Assembly (NCBI RefSeq): GCF_014066305.1
Contig: NW_023501130.1
Span: 1-64,000 of the forward strand
Direction of reading: 5' to 3'
Source of the DNA: Letharia columbiana
Taxonomy: Eukaryota > Ascomycota > Lecanoromycetes > Lecanorales > Parmeliaceae
Length of the DNA stretch: 64,000 nucleotides
A program made the translations under genes and the position numbers. Every line of letters starts with the position of its first letter. Position 1 is the stretch's first letter. Shown in pieces: positions 45,641-57,461 of the stretch. The notes below the pieces were generated by a model. The model ran no database searches, was not told where the DNA came from, and saw only the letters and a program-made list of their open reading frames with translations.

Positions 45641-47406
45641 TCAACTGAGACCTGAGCATGTCACTAGTTCAAGTGAGGACTCAATGCAAGGCTCGCTCGC
45701 AGCAACTGGCTTCAAAGGTACACCAGAGGCTGCCGTGCTCGTATAGGTGGCACTTTGATTCACAGAAGAGGCAGAAATGTTTGGAATTGTCAAATTTAAG
45801 GCCATTGTGGCGTTCGCGCCTAGGATTCGTTCTGGCGGGCGGAAAGGCGCAGACCTGGCCGGACATTGTCGGACGTCTCCTTGATGGCTCGCCACCACTC
45901 CCCACGAGCATGTCGCATCTGCAGGTCCGTTGAACGGTGGCTGGAGATACACTGCGATTTCGAATGTAGGCGGAAAGGCCACCTGCAGCATCCCTTGGTT
46001 TTGTTTGAGCCTTTTTCGAAGGGCTGTTAACGGAAGGAGATCTTACCTGTCTGTCTCCTGCCGAGGTATTGGCTCCTCCTTCGACTACGAATCGTCTGAC
46101 TGATGGCTGTACCGCCAAGAGTGCCCGAGCCGGGGCTGCTTATACACGTTGCGATCAAAGTCTCGGCAACACTTCGCAGCATATCCCACGTTGTGGAATG
46201 CCTTTCGTTTGCTCCTACAGCTATGGCGCAATTCCCTGGGGTTTGACCCAAAATCAGCGCGGCCCTGTAGGTTGAATCGAGTGTGCGGTGACTTACCTAT
46301 TACTTTGATGATTGGTCCCGACGCGGGATCAAGTATTACATCGCCAGACTGAACAAATTCATACAATACAGCCTCGCAATTGGCGGTACTGGGACTCCCA
46401 AGTGTTTCATCACAGGCGTATTTCACGTTGACGGGGATCGGAGTCGGAGGTTCTACGGGGTATTGCCACCATCGTGGGTGGTCTTGACCTATCAATGAGT
46501 TCTGGTTGGATTCTAGTCCCTTGAGTATCCTCGCGAGGCTGTTCTGAATCGTTGTGGTCCTGGATCTTAGGAATTGATTCTCTGCACTGTGCTTGACAAT
46601 TAGTGTTTGCAGCACAAGGAAAAATCAAGTGAGCTCACTCTCCCATCACCGCCAAGGAAATGGCATAGTCAGTTACCTCAGGATGCAGCCGGTACGAAGG
46701 AGCTGACACTGTGATCGTCATGTAATAGGGTATATCTAAGATAGTGTCCACTTAGCTAGGAGGAGACAGTTGTTGGAGATTTTTGGATTGCTGGTGGAGC
46801 ATTCAGGGTAGGGCCGCAAGACTTACTGTATTCATTGATGGCAGGAATGGACGGTATTGCGACAAATTCGACTGTCCCGTCCGGCTGCCAGACCCCGGCC
46901 GGTGTAGGAAACTCGGCGTTGTCTCCCCCATAGGTCGTAGGATGGATCAGGGACTCGAGTGTCCTCCCGACACCGTAGGTTATGAACCCGCCACGGTTCA
47001 AATAGTCAACGCAAGTATCTAAAATAACCTGGGCCATCTCCCTAATCTCATCCCACGGAACGAACACGAATTGATCATTCTGCGAATGGCCGTCCAAATT
47101 GATAGTGACCATACAGCTCGGCTCGGGTTCAAAATCCGTGTACTGGACTGGAACTTGGATGTAATTGTTGGTTGCGGTATGTCCACGAGTAGTGAAGATG
47201 CTGGGAAGGGTGCCCCTGGGTAGGTTGTCCACCGCTGCTTTGCACGCCCAATGACCGAGGGGACGCCCAAGGAATTGACTGCATGCTTGTGCGTCTGGCA
47301 ACACGGGGTAAGAACTCGACGCATAAGCTAGGTAGGGAGAGGCAATACAAGCAAGAAGGCACAGCTTTCCTGAAGGGGGCCATGTTGAAGGCCACTGTGA
47401 CCGCAT
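45641..47406 (-). CDS. Multi-exon secreted protein with duplicated domain, probable frameshift
   Basis: Exons inferred: 47406-46827, 46735-46639, 46586-46297, 46235-46047 and a last exon from about 45987 to 45641. A signal peptide (KLCLLACIASPYLAYA) is followed by domain 1: CKAAVDNLPRG, SCMVTINLDG, VPWDEIREMAQVILDTCVDY and a GG. Splicing then gives EYNIPYYMTITVSAPSYRLH and DAENQFLRSRTTTIQNSLAR. Domain 2 repeats the plan: CEAVLYEFVQSGDVILDPAS, GNCAIAVGANERHSTTWDML, RSVAETLIATCISS and GG. The end (VAFPPTFEIAVYLQPPFNGP) fits only if the frame changes by one base between about 46120 and 46047, where FVVEGGANTSAGDRQ lies in the alternative frame. So the gene is either frameshifted or carries a sequence error. 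It shares its domain plan with the 22324 gene. Confidence 0.6.
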
Positions 47407-48663
47407 GCCAGAAATTGAAGAATTACTGCAATGTTCATGAAAGAAGAGATTTCAATTTTGGCCATCAGAAATATGACAGCGGGAATGGCGTTAATTACCG
47501 AAGATGGAGGGACTAACATCTGATTAAACCACGTCGCGTTTTAACCATTGACATTTGAAACACTCTCGGAGTTTAGAATAATCACACGGAGGCGCACAAA
47601 TGATAAAGACGGTGATATGGAGCACGACCTTGAATGCTCATCTTAGGCTGAACGGCGCCAATCAGAATTGAGCCGCGATTTGATGCGCTCTTGGACTTGG
47701 AGCTGACTCGCTCCTGGGACAGATTACAGGAGACATCGCCTAGCACAGGCCGCAGGTTAACACCGGGAGCTGCCGTTATCTATTACATGTGGCGACAGCC
47801 AGTCTTCTTTCATGAGGTATAATATGGAGGACCCTCGAGAGGATAATCGTCCAACCTCCCACAGATAGGCCCCTGAAGATTCCAAACAGCAGCACCTACC
47901 GGACAGAGATGCTTAGACGTAGTAGATAGGATCAGATCGATAATCGTAGAGCTGGCTAAGTTAACTGCGGGGGAGGTTGTCGGTGGTAGCGGGCACGGGG
48001 CGTTCCCCGAGACCCGCCAATATTCCTTCCCGCCCTCCCACCCGAATGGTTCTGAGTGAGCGTCGTTTGCCATCGGCCGGATGTTTTCAATGCGGTCGAC
48101 TCCTTTTTTGAATTCTTTGGCCACTTTGAAATTAAAAAAAAAATACCATGATGATAATGTGTCAGACTTCATACATCGTGCCTCAGCTACTATGTGCCTT
48201 GGACTTTTAGGTGAAATTAGCATCACGTCCCATGCTTCTCTACTGATAGCTGAGCGTATCTCCTAAGGATAGACATGCAGGGCTCAAAGTGACTCTCGCA
48301 CACTGTTAATTGCCGAGACTCACAATGGTACGAACAAACAGCGTGAGGCAAAATGAAGAAGGATGTTGGAGCTCTTGCCAAATCTCAGAGGATGAACGGA
48401 AGGCAGCTGCCGAAGATCGACACAGGGATTATGACACTAAGGTACTGTACTTTACCTTAGTCCTTATCTTAGCGCAAACCACTGTTAGCGCATGCCGATG
48501 CCGCTTCATTCACATCTAGGACTAGGTATTTTTAGGCTTCGACTTCATCACTCCTACTTTCCAACCTCTACAACTTCTGCCAACACATTTTGCTTCGGCT
48601 CATTCTTTCTTGAGGCATCGCATATATATGGCTCCTCGTTCTGTCTGCAATTAATTCTCCCTC
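47407..48663. other. Intergenic, no well-supported gene
   Basis: A minus frame of 138 codons (48226-47810) contains, from an internal ATG, MANDAHSEPFGWEGGKEYWR, NLASSTIIDLILSTTSKHLC and a Pro/Tyr-rich end. It has no signal or domain and is left uncalled. The last ~200 bases before 48664 are C/T-rich and should hold the F-box gene promoter. Confidence 0.4.
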
Positions 48664-50865
48664 ATGGCTCCCTCGGCGTCCCGCCTCCGCTCTGTGAGAA
48701 ACATGAAACTACCCTCCAGAACTCGCTCTACGCGCAACCATGTATCCTATCGCGAGCAGACCAGCGACAGCGACAGGGAAGAGTTCAATGAATGTGCCGG
48801 CGAGGACGACTTCGAAGCCGCTCCATCGCGACCACAACGGCATCGTGCTCCGCCTCCAGCTCCTACCACTACCTCTCCGCAGTCGAGTACCTCAAAGAAA
48901 CGCAAAGCATCTGGGCCGGGACACAGACGGCACCATGCTGGCCCAAAGAGACTCAAGCTTAGTGGGCTTGATACAGACTCGAAGAAACATCGCGATACGG
49001 TCATTCAATTCACTGGCAAGACCATGCCTTGGCCGACTCTGCCCTACCACATCCTGCTCGCCATCTTCAGCTACGCTTCTCGACCTCTCCTAAGCGATAC
49101 ATTCCAACCCACGCCGTCCATCAACTGGTTGTACAGTGTTGCGCTTTGTTGTAAAGCCTTCGCTGAGCCTGCTCTCTCTGCCCTTTACTATTCGCCACCT
49201 CTCGATACGCCAAGTCGAGCTCATCGCCTCCTCTCGCACCTAGAAACCCAAGATGAGACGTCATACTTCAATTATGGAGCAAAAATCAAATATCTGGACT
49301 TGGAAGCTTCCAGCACATTGCTACACAAATTTGTCGGCAGGGACCCCTTGGACCTTGGAGCGCTCGTGTCCCTGACTCCCCAGCTGCGAGGCATTACATT
49401 ACACCTTTACTCAGATAATCTGGCTTGGAGAAAAAGTGGCAGATCCAGGAATATTGCTGGCAGTAAAGCTGTGTATCACCGTTCGATGGTTACGGCGCTG
49501 CGGGAAAACAAGATCATGCTTCAAGACTGGACATGGAACCACTCGCTGGCAAAGCAAGGCCAGAGCGCATTTCCACTGGCGCAAATGAGAGACGTTCACT
49601 TGATGCCGCCCTTCCAGACCCTACGAAGTCTGGCTCTTGTCAACTACCCCGCCGGCCCAGTTGAGAAAGGCAGACCTTGCGAAGACACGCTTGCAGAAGC
49701 CATCAACCTTTTGCCAAAATTGACAGACCTACATTTTCACATGTCCTCTGTCAATGACCGACTCTTGTCCAAACTACCACATAACCTCCAGACCCTCGAG
49801 ATCGTGGAATGTCCAGTACTAAAATCGTCTTCGCTTGATGGCTTCCTCGCTGCGAAAGGGGTGAATATGCGACAGCTAATCTTGGATCATAATCAGTCCC
49901 TGAATCTATCTTTCCTGACAAATCTTGCCCAATCCTGTCCAAAACTGGAGCTCCTCAAAGCCGACCTACGATACTTCGGCACATTGAACGTGATTCGAGA
50001 TACGGATCCAAAATATGACGCACTCCTACTTGATGACGAAAGGCCAACCTGGCCAGTGACTCTACGGAATCTGGAGCTCTTCCATCTACGGAAATGGAAT
50101 CTTCAGACGGCCGAGCTTTTCTTCTCCTCTTTGACGGATTCCGCAGAAATGTTGCCTGATCTTCGCCAGCTCAAGATCAAGGCTAGCCTCGATGAGAGCG
50201 GTTGGCGAGAAAGGATTGCCTTCCGCGACAATTGGACGGAAAATCTTCGGCGCGTTTTCCTTAGGAGGTCGCCACCGCCAAATCCGCAGCTCAAATCCAT
50301 TTCCGCTTTCAAGGCTTTCAAATCACAGCAAAAGAAGGGCAAGACCGGTGTTCGGGAGGAGAAGCGGCAGACTCTCACGCGGGCTACAGCTTCCAACCTC
50401 AACAATGAAGGCACCATCCAAGCCAGCCGAGTCGAGGTGGCTCCTCAAACAACGGTCAAAGACGCAAGTGAAAGCGACAGTGACGCTCCGTTGGTCAAAG
50501 TTCGCCGAAGCACTAGAGCCAGAACGCAGAGGGAAGACATCTACACTCTGTCTGAGAGTTCTCCCAGTCGGCCAAAAGCTCCTCGTCGCCGAAGACGCCG
50601 CAAAGGCTCTGATGACTCATCAAGCGAAGACTCAGCAATCGACGACGACGGCATACTTGAGCCAGATACCCAACAAACATCTGTCGATCGCGAAGCGGAA
50701 TTGTACGTACAAGGCCTTTGCGATGTAGTGGATGTCTTGATCGACAACCTACGACCTACTGAGGAGCAGCTCAAAGAAGACGATTTCCTTGATGAAGAGG
50801 TCAGTGGTGATGAGGATTGGAACGGAGATGATGAAATGCCTGGTGATAATGGGTATGCTTGGTAA
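48664..50865 (+). CDS. F-box/LRR-like protein
   Basis: Single exon, 733 residues. Residues 1-115 are basic and disordered with KKRKASGPGHRRHHAGPKRL, a nuclear-localisation-like stretch. The F-box begins at about residue 122 (WPTLPYHILLAIFSYASRPL, ending near NWLYSVALCCKAFAEPALSA). The middle has leucine-rich repeat-like strands and helices: LRSLALVNYPAG, LPKLTDLHFHMSSV, LPHNLQTLEIVECPVL, MRQLILDHNQSLNLSFLTNL and LPDLRQLKIKASLD. The C-terminal 170 residues are strongly charged, with an RRRRRRKGSDDSSSEDSAID type tract. Known role of such proteins: substrate adaptors of SCF ubiquitin ligases through Skp1. The specific target is unknown. The start MAPSASRLRSVRN is the first in-frame ATG. Confidence 0.85.
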   Translation: MAPSASRLRSVRNMKLPSRTRSTRNHVSYREQTSDSDREEFNECAGEDDFEAAPSRPQRHRAPPPAPTTTSPQSSTSKKRKASGPGHRRHHAGPKRLKLSGLDTDSKKHRDTVIQFTGKTMPWPTLPYHILLAIFSYASRPLLSDTFQPTPSINWLYSVALCCKAFAEPALSALYYSPPLDTPSRAHRLLSHLETQDETSYFNYGAKIKYLDLEASSTLLHKFVGRDPLDLGALVSLTPQLRGITLHLYSDNLAWRKSGRSRNIAGSKAVYHRSMVTALRENKIMLQDWTWNHSLAKQGQSAFPLAQMRDVHLMPPFQTLRSLALVNYPAGPVEKGRPCEDTLAEAINLLPKLTDLHFHMSSVNDRLLSKLPHNLQTLEIVECPVLKSSSLDGFLAAKGVNMRQLILDHNQSLNLSFLTNLAQSCPKLELLKADLRYFGTLNVIRDTDPKYDALLLDDERPTWPVTLRNLELFHLRKWNLQTAELFFSSLTDSAEMLPDLRQLKIKASLDESGWRERIAFRDNWTENLRRVFLRRSPPPNPQLKSISAFKAFKSQQKKGKTGVREEKRQTLTRATASNLNNEGTIQASRVEVAPQTTVKDASESDSDAPLVKVRRSTRARTQREDIYTLSESSPSRPKAPRRRRRRKGSDDSSSEDSAIDDDGILEPDTQQTSVDREAELYVQGLCDVVDVLIDNLRPTEEQLKEDDFLDEEVSGDEDWNGDDEMPGDNGYAW

Positions 50866-51397
50866 TATCTATATTGTACAAGATTATGAACAAGGCCTCG
50901 TGGACGGGCGACAAACACGGAAGCTGGCGCTGTGTGACGTACATGTGCATAATCTGGAGGCCTGGATGGAGGACGGACGCATGTCACAAGATACCCAAGC
51001 GATCAGGGAGGCTAGGTGTTATTATCGTCAGCTGAACTTGGAGAGGGCTGTATTGCTTCATCCTTCGCGAATGTACATTAATTACCGCCTGTAAACAGAC
51101 GAGTCTTTCACCGCTACTACAATCGCAGATCCACTGTTGCAGTGTCCTTGCGGCACACCGCATCTCCTTAGCAGACACGCCTACTTCGACACGATTGGGG
51201 AACGTAGCATTCCTCACAACACCCGCAATCAGCTTTCCCTCCCATTGTGATTTGGCAGGCGTCTTAGACGGATTGCACACAGCAAAGACGCCCAATACCT
51301 TGCGAAAAGAACCACTACCGAGCACCAAATCCACCAGACATTTACGGCTAATATATCTTAGAGCTACCCCTCATACACAGTTGCCCTGTAGCGCCCC
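50866..51397. other. Intergenic between convergent genes, no supported gene
   Basis: A minus frame of 116 codons (51334-50984) has no domain; it includes NATFPNRVEVGVSAKEMRCA and ends in a low-complexity tail. Left uncalled. Confidence 0.4.
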
Positions 51398-52302
51398 TCA
51401 TCCCCTCCTCCTCACATCCCTTCCACTTCCCTCATTGCCAGTCTCCGTACCCTTCCCGGACGTCTTCGCAGCCATCCAACCCGCCATGTCAAAATTCTGC
51501 AAAGGATTCGCCGTGCTCGCTCCACCGCTCAGTATGCTCTTTTTCTGCTGTTCTTCAAATTCCTTCTTCATCTCCGGATCCACTATGGTGCGCAAGGACA
51601 TCAGCTGTCGTGGTCATCGGGGGAGGGGCGGAGGGAAGTAGACATACTGCTGTCCATCAGGTATGGCATGCCCACCACGAAGCCCAGTCCCACCACCGCA
51701 ATCAGGATCATAGGGTTCTTAAGTAGGTCCAGGGGCGAGACTGTATCTCGTGCGTTAGCAGGATTCCTCCGTTCCGTAACGTCGCCCAATTCCACCATCT
51801 CCATTCCCTTCGGTTCTCTTTCCTTTCCTCCTTTCCGCAGCTTTATCAAGATAGGAGCGCACATACATCCGGCCCTGGCCTCATAATAATCCCTACCCCT
51901 CAACACCCTCACCTCCACCGGCGCTTCACCAACCGTAACCTTCTCACCCGTCACAATGCCTCCCCTGCTCACCCTATACACCTGCACAACCCCACCACTC
52001 TTAACGTCCACCCCATAGGAGAGAAAATCGTAGTCGCGACACGCTATATCCAGCAGATACGAGACCGATATCCCTCTTTCCGAACCCGAGGATGCAGGGT
52101 CTGAAGTAGAGGGCGACGTAAGATTGCGGAAGACAAAGGTGTTGCTGCGCGTTACGGGCACTTTGATGCGCTGCCCGTGCGTGGTGAGGATTGCACTGGT
52201 CGAGGGAGGGAGGGCGGGGATGTGGGGCGGGACGGAGAGCGTGAGGGTGGCGGCGGATATGAGGGTGGGTAGAAGAGATACGAGGAGGTGTGGAAGAAGC
52301 AT
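51398..52302 (-). CDS. emc7: ER membrane protein complex subunit 7 homologue
   Basis: Three exons, 52302-51867, 51740-51648 and 51582-51398, give 237 residues. The ATG at 52302 was chosen because it begins the signal peptide MLLPHLLVSLLPTLISA; the frame is open 17 codons further. A beta-sandwich lumenal domain follows (THGQRIKVPVTRSNTFVFRN, SYLLDIACRDYDFLSYGVDV, EVRVLRGRDYYEARAG). After the first splice come FSPLDLLKNPMILIAVVGLG and FVVGMPYLMDSMDPEMKKEF, a membrane span and cytosolic tail with the DPEM motif typical of EMC7/Sop4. The first intron (126 nt) is a multiple of three with no stop, so it could be read through by mistake. Known role: the EMC inserts tail-anchored and multipass proteins into the ER membrane. 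The cytosolic tail ends basic (GRDVRRRG). Confidence 0.92.
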
Positions 52303-54181
52303 CTTGGGTTGGGTGAGTAGCGATGGGAAGGGCGAGGTTGCGAAGGTGCTCATCCTGTCTTGGCGTGGCCCAGAGCTTCGAGCCGGAGAAGGCTGAGGCG
52401 GCGGCCGGCGCCGGCGCTAACGTTCCAATGTTCGATACACGTTACGTGACCGCTCGCAAATTCACGAATGTAATATACCGGAATGATATACTCGGATCAT
52501 GAAGATGATCATTTTCAAGCCTCCTCCAGTCAAATAGAGTCTGTATCTGGTCTGGAGCTGCGTCAACTAAGAGACAGCGAGATATCCAAAAACATCCACG
52601 TCGCAGGCGATACACAAGACAATGATACACCTTTGGTACCAGCATTAGATCGAGAATCCTTTAGTACACAGCGAAATTCTCAGGAAACATCCATGCTTCT
52701 TAAATCTTGCTCAATCCTCTCTCTTCTTATCGTACATTTGTCGACGAAGTACGTACGGGTCGCTATGGGCCGTGCTAATGGCTGCGCTGCCACTACCATC
52801 ATATGAAAGTGTGCTAGATTAACCGTTACCATAGACCCTGTGTGCCTAGGGTCGAAGAATGAAGGTGGCACCCACGTGAGCTGTGACTGAATGTGTGCCG
52901 GAACTCGCGTTGCTCCTCAATTAATGACCCGGGTGCATTTGATTGAAGCTAGTCGACGAATAAGGAGAGCTTCTGGACGGCGTTGCTCGATTCAGACCTC
53001 TTGCCTACCTTGATTGGCTCTTTGCCTGCCCTAGTCCCGTCGGTCTGCTTATTGAGTTCCTTCTGGAGTCTTTGGAGGAATTTTGCTACTTGGTCTATAT
53101 GAGTATGACGCGTTGGCGAGTAGGCCGGGCCTTGAAACGACCATATGTAGCCGCCGCACGCGGGTATGACGGTACTCAGCTCAGAGAATGGCTTTTTGAA
53201 CTTTTACGTCACTCCAACCACGGATCTCTTATAAGCCAAGGATCCCAGATCTGTGCACGTTCTGACATCTTTCTGATCGGGGGCTGTCTCGAGCATGTCT
53301 AGAGAGTCACAGGAACGTTCGTAAGCATTACAGTTGCTGCTGCTCAGGATTCCGGCCAGCAAATACACGATTCCAAACAAAGAAAATCGAAAGCATCTGG
53401 TGGGTATGGAAGTCAACGACTGGTACAAAAAATTCCATGTCAAATTTCCTACCAGTCTTGGAACATTTCGTCGTTCTTCACATGAAGGCGTTTACATGTG
53501 TTGTAGCCGGTATGCCACTTTGGGTGTGGTCGCCATGCGATCTATCATTTCTCCTCCATCATGTCGTATTGTCGAAGGCGGAACGCTGGGGCGCACCGCG
53601 TACGAGCTAGCGGAAGCGAGGATTTGATCAAAAATCCAAGAATTCAAGCACCCATGGGAATGAGGGTCCCTGTTACGTAGCCGAGTGATCGAATTCCTCA
53701 TAAGAAAGAGGCAGCTGGATCCACAAACGAACTCTCCTAATCAACAATACATTCCTAGTAGGTAGCGGTGGAAATAAAAAACCCACGCTGCCAACATGCT
53801 CACTCCTCAAAACAAATGCACACAGCTTATCCGTGGGTGGGAATTCTGTGTGCCTTTTCCCTCTCTCCCCAAAACCCCACGAGCCAAGCTTGAGAGCGTT
53901 CGGGCGCCGCTGTCCATGCCATTCACGCTATTTACTACTAGCAAAAGTCGTACGCGCTTCGGTTACCATTCTCGTACTAGAACACAAGTAGATCAGGTCT
54001 TTGCGCTTCTGCAGCACTTTATTTCTCACGTTAAATTTTCCGTCATCAAGGCCTGCAGGAGACTTCAATCTTTCGGCCACAACGCCTGAGGCTGATGGTT
54101 GGCTCGAAACGAATGCTCAAACTAGGCTGCCCTTGATGTCTAGCGTGCTGCACTTCATCGAGAGCTGCATTAGAAAACAAA
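52303..54181. other. Gene-poor interval, no well-supported gene
   Basis: A plus frame of 107 codons (52483-52806) starts acidic and reads SSSQIESVSGLELRQLRDSE before a hydrophobic stretch (SCSILSLLIVHLS). It resembles the cytosolic N-terminus of fungal single-pass proteins, but the rest of such a gene is absent. Other frames are featureless. The EMC7 promoter lies at the left edge. Confidence 0.4.
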
Positions 54182-54636
54182 TTGGACAGCGGTTAATTGA
54201 AGTGGCGTCTCAGGAAGAAACAGGACCAGGAACAAACGACCACTTCTCTAATCCCTGCAGATGATGCTGAGACATCGTCCCTTGTGTCGGCGAGTGGAAA
54301 GCTTCCGGTACGGGCCCTGCTGTACCCGTTGGATCTTACCATTGGATGTCCTTGCAGAACACGAACATCTCTGTTGACGTGATCAATGCCTACGGCGGTG
54401 ATAGATTCTGCCTCTACGGTGTCAATGCTGACAGCGGACCTAGTCCTATCAGGCAAGCGCTATTCAGATCGAACTATTCGTTCGACGTGTACAGCGCTTA
54501 CTACAACACCCTCACCACTATCAATGCATCTGCATACGGTTACCGCACTGGTGCAACGACGGACTGGGAGATAATGACCGCTCATATTTTACGGTCGGAC
54601 TTTGTCTCATATTTTGAAGCATGCCTCATATTTTAA
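54182..54636 (+). pseudogene. Possible relic of a secreted beta-rich protein
   Basis: The frame 54346-54636 reads NTNISVDVINAYGGDRFCLY, GVNADSGPSPIRQALFRSNY and SFDVYSAYYNTLTTINASAY. Alternating hydrophobic strands and two N-glycosylation sites suggest a secreted fold. The 5' part is broken (frames end at 54382 and 54264) and no signal peptide is found. Not recognised; it may be a decayed gene or an exon whose partners I could not locate. Confidence 0.3.
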
Positions 54637-55728
54637 TTTTATGAATGATTTGGAATTATCAAACTGCTCCTGAGAGAGCAAAACCATGACTCGTACCGGC
54701 GCACTCAGTCAAAGTCGTATGGGGCAACGGAAGCTGAATACCAGAGCTGCGCTTTAAATCATTCGTGAAGACGACCTAGATGAGGCCGATGATGATTGCC
54801 TAGAGGGCTGTCAAGTCTTGACAGTGGCGTCGAAAAGGCGGAACTGAATGTATGTCGTCCCCAACCACAAAGGATCAACCCGTGACCTAGGGTTAGGGTT
54901 ATGCCTGGATAGGTGATTGTACCTAGCTGACACAGCTTGATGATGTCAAAATTCATTGTGTCGCAAATGCTGAGTTATCTTTTGCGTGGCTGAAGCTTGG
55001 GGTGGGTTCGGGGCAAGGCTGGATGAACACCACCCCGTATCCTCCCCTCTCCCCCTCTCTAACTCCTTTCCGAAAGAATTTAACAATACGGCATTTTGAA
55101 ACAAACCGCTGTACAGCAAAGTTTTCGAGCTGATTCAGATCTGGGGATGTTGTATCAATATCTTTGAATCAAAATCATAGGTTGACGTGCTGGATGCAGG
55201 TGCAGCTTCCGATGTCTCGGTCTTTATCGGTGCCACGAGATCAAGCTTCCGATCAACTTGCAGCGCTCAGTTTTCCGCCGCCTGGGGACGCCGTGAGGTA
55301 CTGGGAACATTGTGGTCATTACCTTTGGTAGTTTGTGATCCGGCAGGTTGTTCGTCATTCTCTCGTATTGTAACAGCCCGGCCACTCTTGTAAATTATCT
55401 AGCGTATCGTTGTCAAAATTAGATCCTACCTAGTAAAGAAAGAGATGGAGCTAGCCATTGTCAGCTCGAATGCATGTGGGTGTTTCAGACATCTAACCGT
55501 CAGAGCAGGGAGATTCGCACCGGCTGGGTGGATGCGACCCGTGCCTACAGCGCCAGGATTTCCAAAGCCTGCACGTAGTAATTATTTACTGCCAAACCGA
55601 TATGCCGAATGAGAAAGAGCGACTGACGTCTAATGACATAAATAGGTCAAGTAGAATGAATGGTGTGTAGATTGCATGATTTATTGTATCTCAGAACTCC
55701 CCTGGGCTAGTATTTGAACCCACATAAA
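54637..55728. other. Intergenic, no supported gene
   Basis: Short frames only (60-70 codons); ordinary composition. Confidence 0.4.
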
Positions 55729-56111
55729 CTAGTTGGTTGTTCCACCAGGTGGCTGGGAGAAGGCTGGGAACCTTACTTCGACAGGTTGGACATCGGTGTA
55801 TGAGTCCCGTAAAAGTAGGGAGCGGGGGGAAGACGTACGATATTCAACCGGCCAGAAGTTAGGGATGTTCGCTCTGTTGGTAAACTGTGTGTTTGACACT
55901 CCATCGGGCTGTAGGATACCCGCTACGACAAAGAAACGTTAGCATCGCGCCCACTGCCAAAACCTGTAAAGAGATTGGGAATCCTCTGGCGATCGTTAGG
56001 ATGAGGACGGCCGTAGATTGAGCTACAACTAGGAGGAAAGGCGCATGTTAGAGCTGCAAGGAAGGTGAGAGTCAACAACGACAATGCCGGGCTTTGGTGC
56101 ATAACGAACAT
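55729..56111 (-). CDS. Small secreted hypothetical protein
   Basis: Two exons, 56111-55964 and 55922-55729, with a 41-nt intron that ends GCTAACGTTTCTTTGTCGTAG-like (branch plus acceptor), give 113 residues. The signal peptide is PALSLLTLTFLAALTCA. The mature part reads FPPSCSSIYGRPHPNDRQRI and, across the splice, PNLFTAGILQPDGVSNTQFT and NRANIPNFWPVEYRTSSPRS, ending PPGGTTN-stop. The CSSIYGRP block and the TNRANIPNFW strand recall other fungal secreted proteins of unknown function, which are usually longer, so this one may be truncated. An optional second intron starting GTACGT within the last exon is possible. Confidence 0.55.
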
Positions 56112-56455
56112 AGCGACACAGGCTGATACTCTAGGGCTATGACGGCTCTGGGATAAGGAACCTGAGATGAAAGATTTTTTGGTGCGAGATATTGGCTGCT
56201 AATCACAAGGTCGCTTGGTCACTATGGCATTGAAACGCAGTCGATTTGCTTGGATAGCAAACCACGTTCTATTTCGTATTCTCTCGAGGCGCTCTTCCGC
56301 TCTATGCTATGGAGCTTCCTGGTAGCGACATGCGAACTCCCACCACTCGATCACCTCCCAAGTGAAGCTGACTCTCCTCCTATATTTCTGCCTAGCCATT
56401 AGTACTGATATTATAACGTGGTACTGCTGTTATAACGTGTCTGGCTATATTCAAG

Positions 56456-57461
56456 ATGCCTGGCATCTCAAGTCTGGTAGTGCTTCTCGCGCATTGTGTC
56501 ATCGTGGCGCTTGCTCTTTTCATACCGCTACAACTACCCGCCAATGTAAATATCCCAAGCCTTGGGCTTTCTGTCAAGTATGTCTGTGTATTACTCGCTT
56601 CGCGACAGATGCTAACAGCGGTCTCTTAGCGCCACCGACCTCAAAGGACAACCTGCAATTCCTGGCTTCGATGCGGTGCTAAGTTGGGTTCCTCGGGTGT
56701 CCATCAAGCCAGAAGATGCCTACCTCTGCGCTATAGATTTCATGTATGACCTAGCTTCTAGTGGATGGGATGAAATTATCCCAAGTGGATACGAAGCATC
56801 CTCGAAGGATGTCAACGGAATTATAATCGCGTATGGTAGCCTCGCGCATCCTGAAGATAAAAATCAACTACAAAACAAACACCTTATCCTAGGACTTCTC
56901 AAAACGATGAACACGTTGGCCAGCAGGAAATCCTTTTGCATTACCAGAGCCATTCTGTATATGTATAACAAGCCCGTCGGGCAACTTGCGATAGCCCGTC
57001 AGGTGTCTCCGACATTGACTGAAATCAATGGCACGAACTTCAGCCTGGGTAACTTGGATCCTATGACCAACAGTATGGCGAGCCGAAATCTTACTGTCGA
57101 GAGGGATATTGTGGATCCGGAGGACTCGAATTTTGTGATCTCTTTCGAGACTTTGGAAGATTCTATACCATGCCAGAGTCTGTTGAATGCCGCCGTGAAC
57201 GGATTGGCAATTTCGGCCCCGGCAAAGAATGATGATGTTTGCACCGAATTTGCGGGTGTCAGTTCAGGGGGTGAGGTGACCTATATGATTCATAGGAATT
57301 CTCCCGGGACAACGCGGTTCCTTCTGACTTACAATCTGGTGAGAAGATCGCTCAAACTGCTTCCGGCGAGGATGTACAAGGATGGACTTTGTGGAGAGGT
57401 CAAATTTGACTTCATCTATGGCGATGAGGAACTTGGTGGTGGGACTATGTTTCTGTCCTGA
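56456..57461 (+). CDS. Secreted hypothetical protein, 317 residues
   Basis: Two exons, 56456-56577 and 56630-57461, with a 52-nt intron (GTATGT donor, GCTAAC branch, TTAG acceptor). The signal peptide is MPGISSLVVLLAHCVIVALA. The mature part has two regions of similar plan: FDAVLSWVPRVSIKPEDAYL with CAIDFMYDLASSGWDEI, then the ITRAILYMYNKPVGQLAIAR region, and, near the end, CQSLLNAAVNGLAISAPAKN, LLTYNLVRRSLKLLPARMYK and CGEVKFDFIYGDEELGGGTM. Helix-strand patterns of this kind occur in fungal secreted proteins of unknown function. Several N-x-S/T sites (NATD, NGTNFS, NLTV) support secretion. No enzyme motif is visible. It lies about 470 bp from the RIP block border. Confidence 0.75.

Noticed and set aside
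45681..46118. Alternative frame rich in Arg/Cys ending CERALH
   Set aside because: It reads through an intron and lacks an ATG; the overlapping frame with FPPTFEIAVYLQPPFN is more protein-like.
47810..48226. 138-codon minus-strand frame
   Set aside because: No signal peptide or domain; the N-terminal half is Lys-rich and overlaps an A-run, so it was left uncalled.
50984..51334. 116-codon minus-strand frame between the F-box and EMC7 genes
   Set aside because: No recognisable domain, signal or splice support; it probably overlaps 3' untranslated regions.
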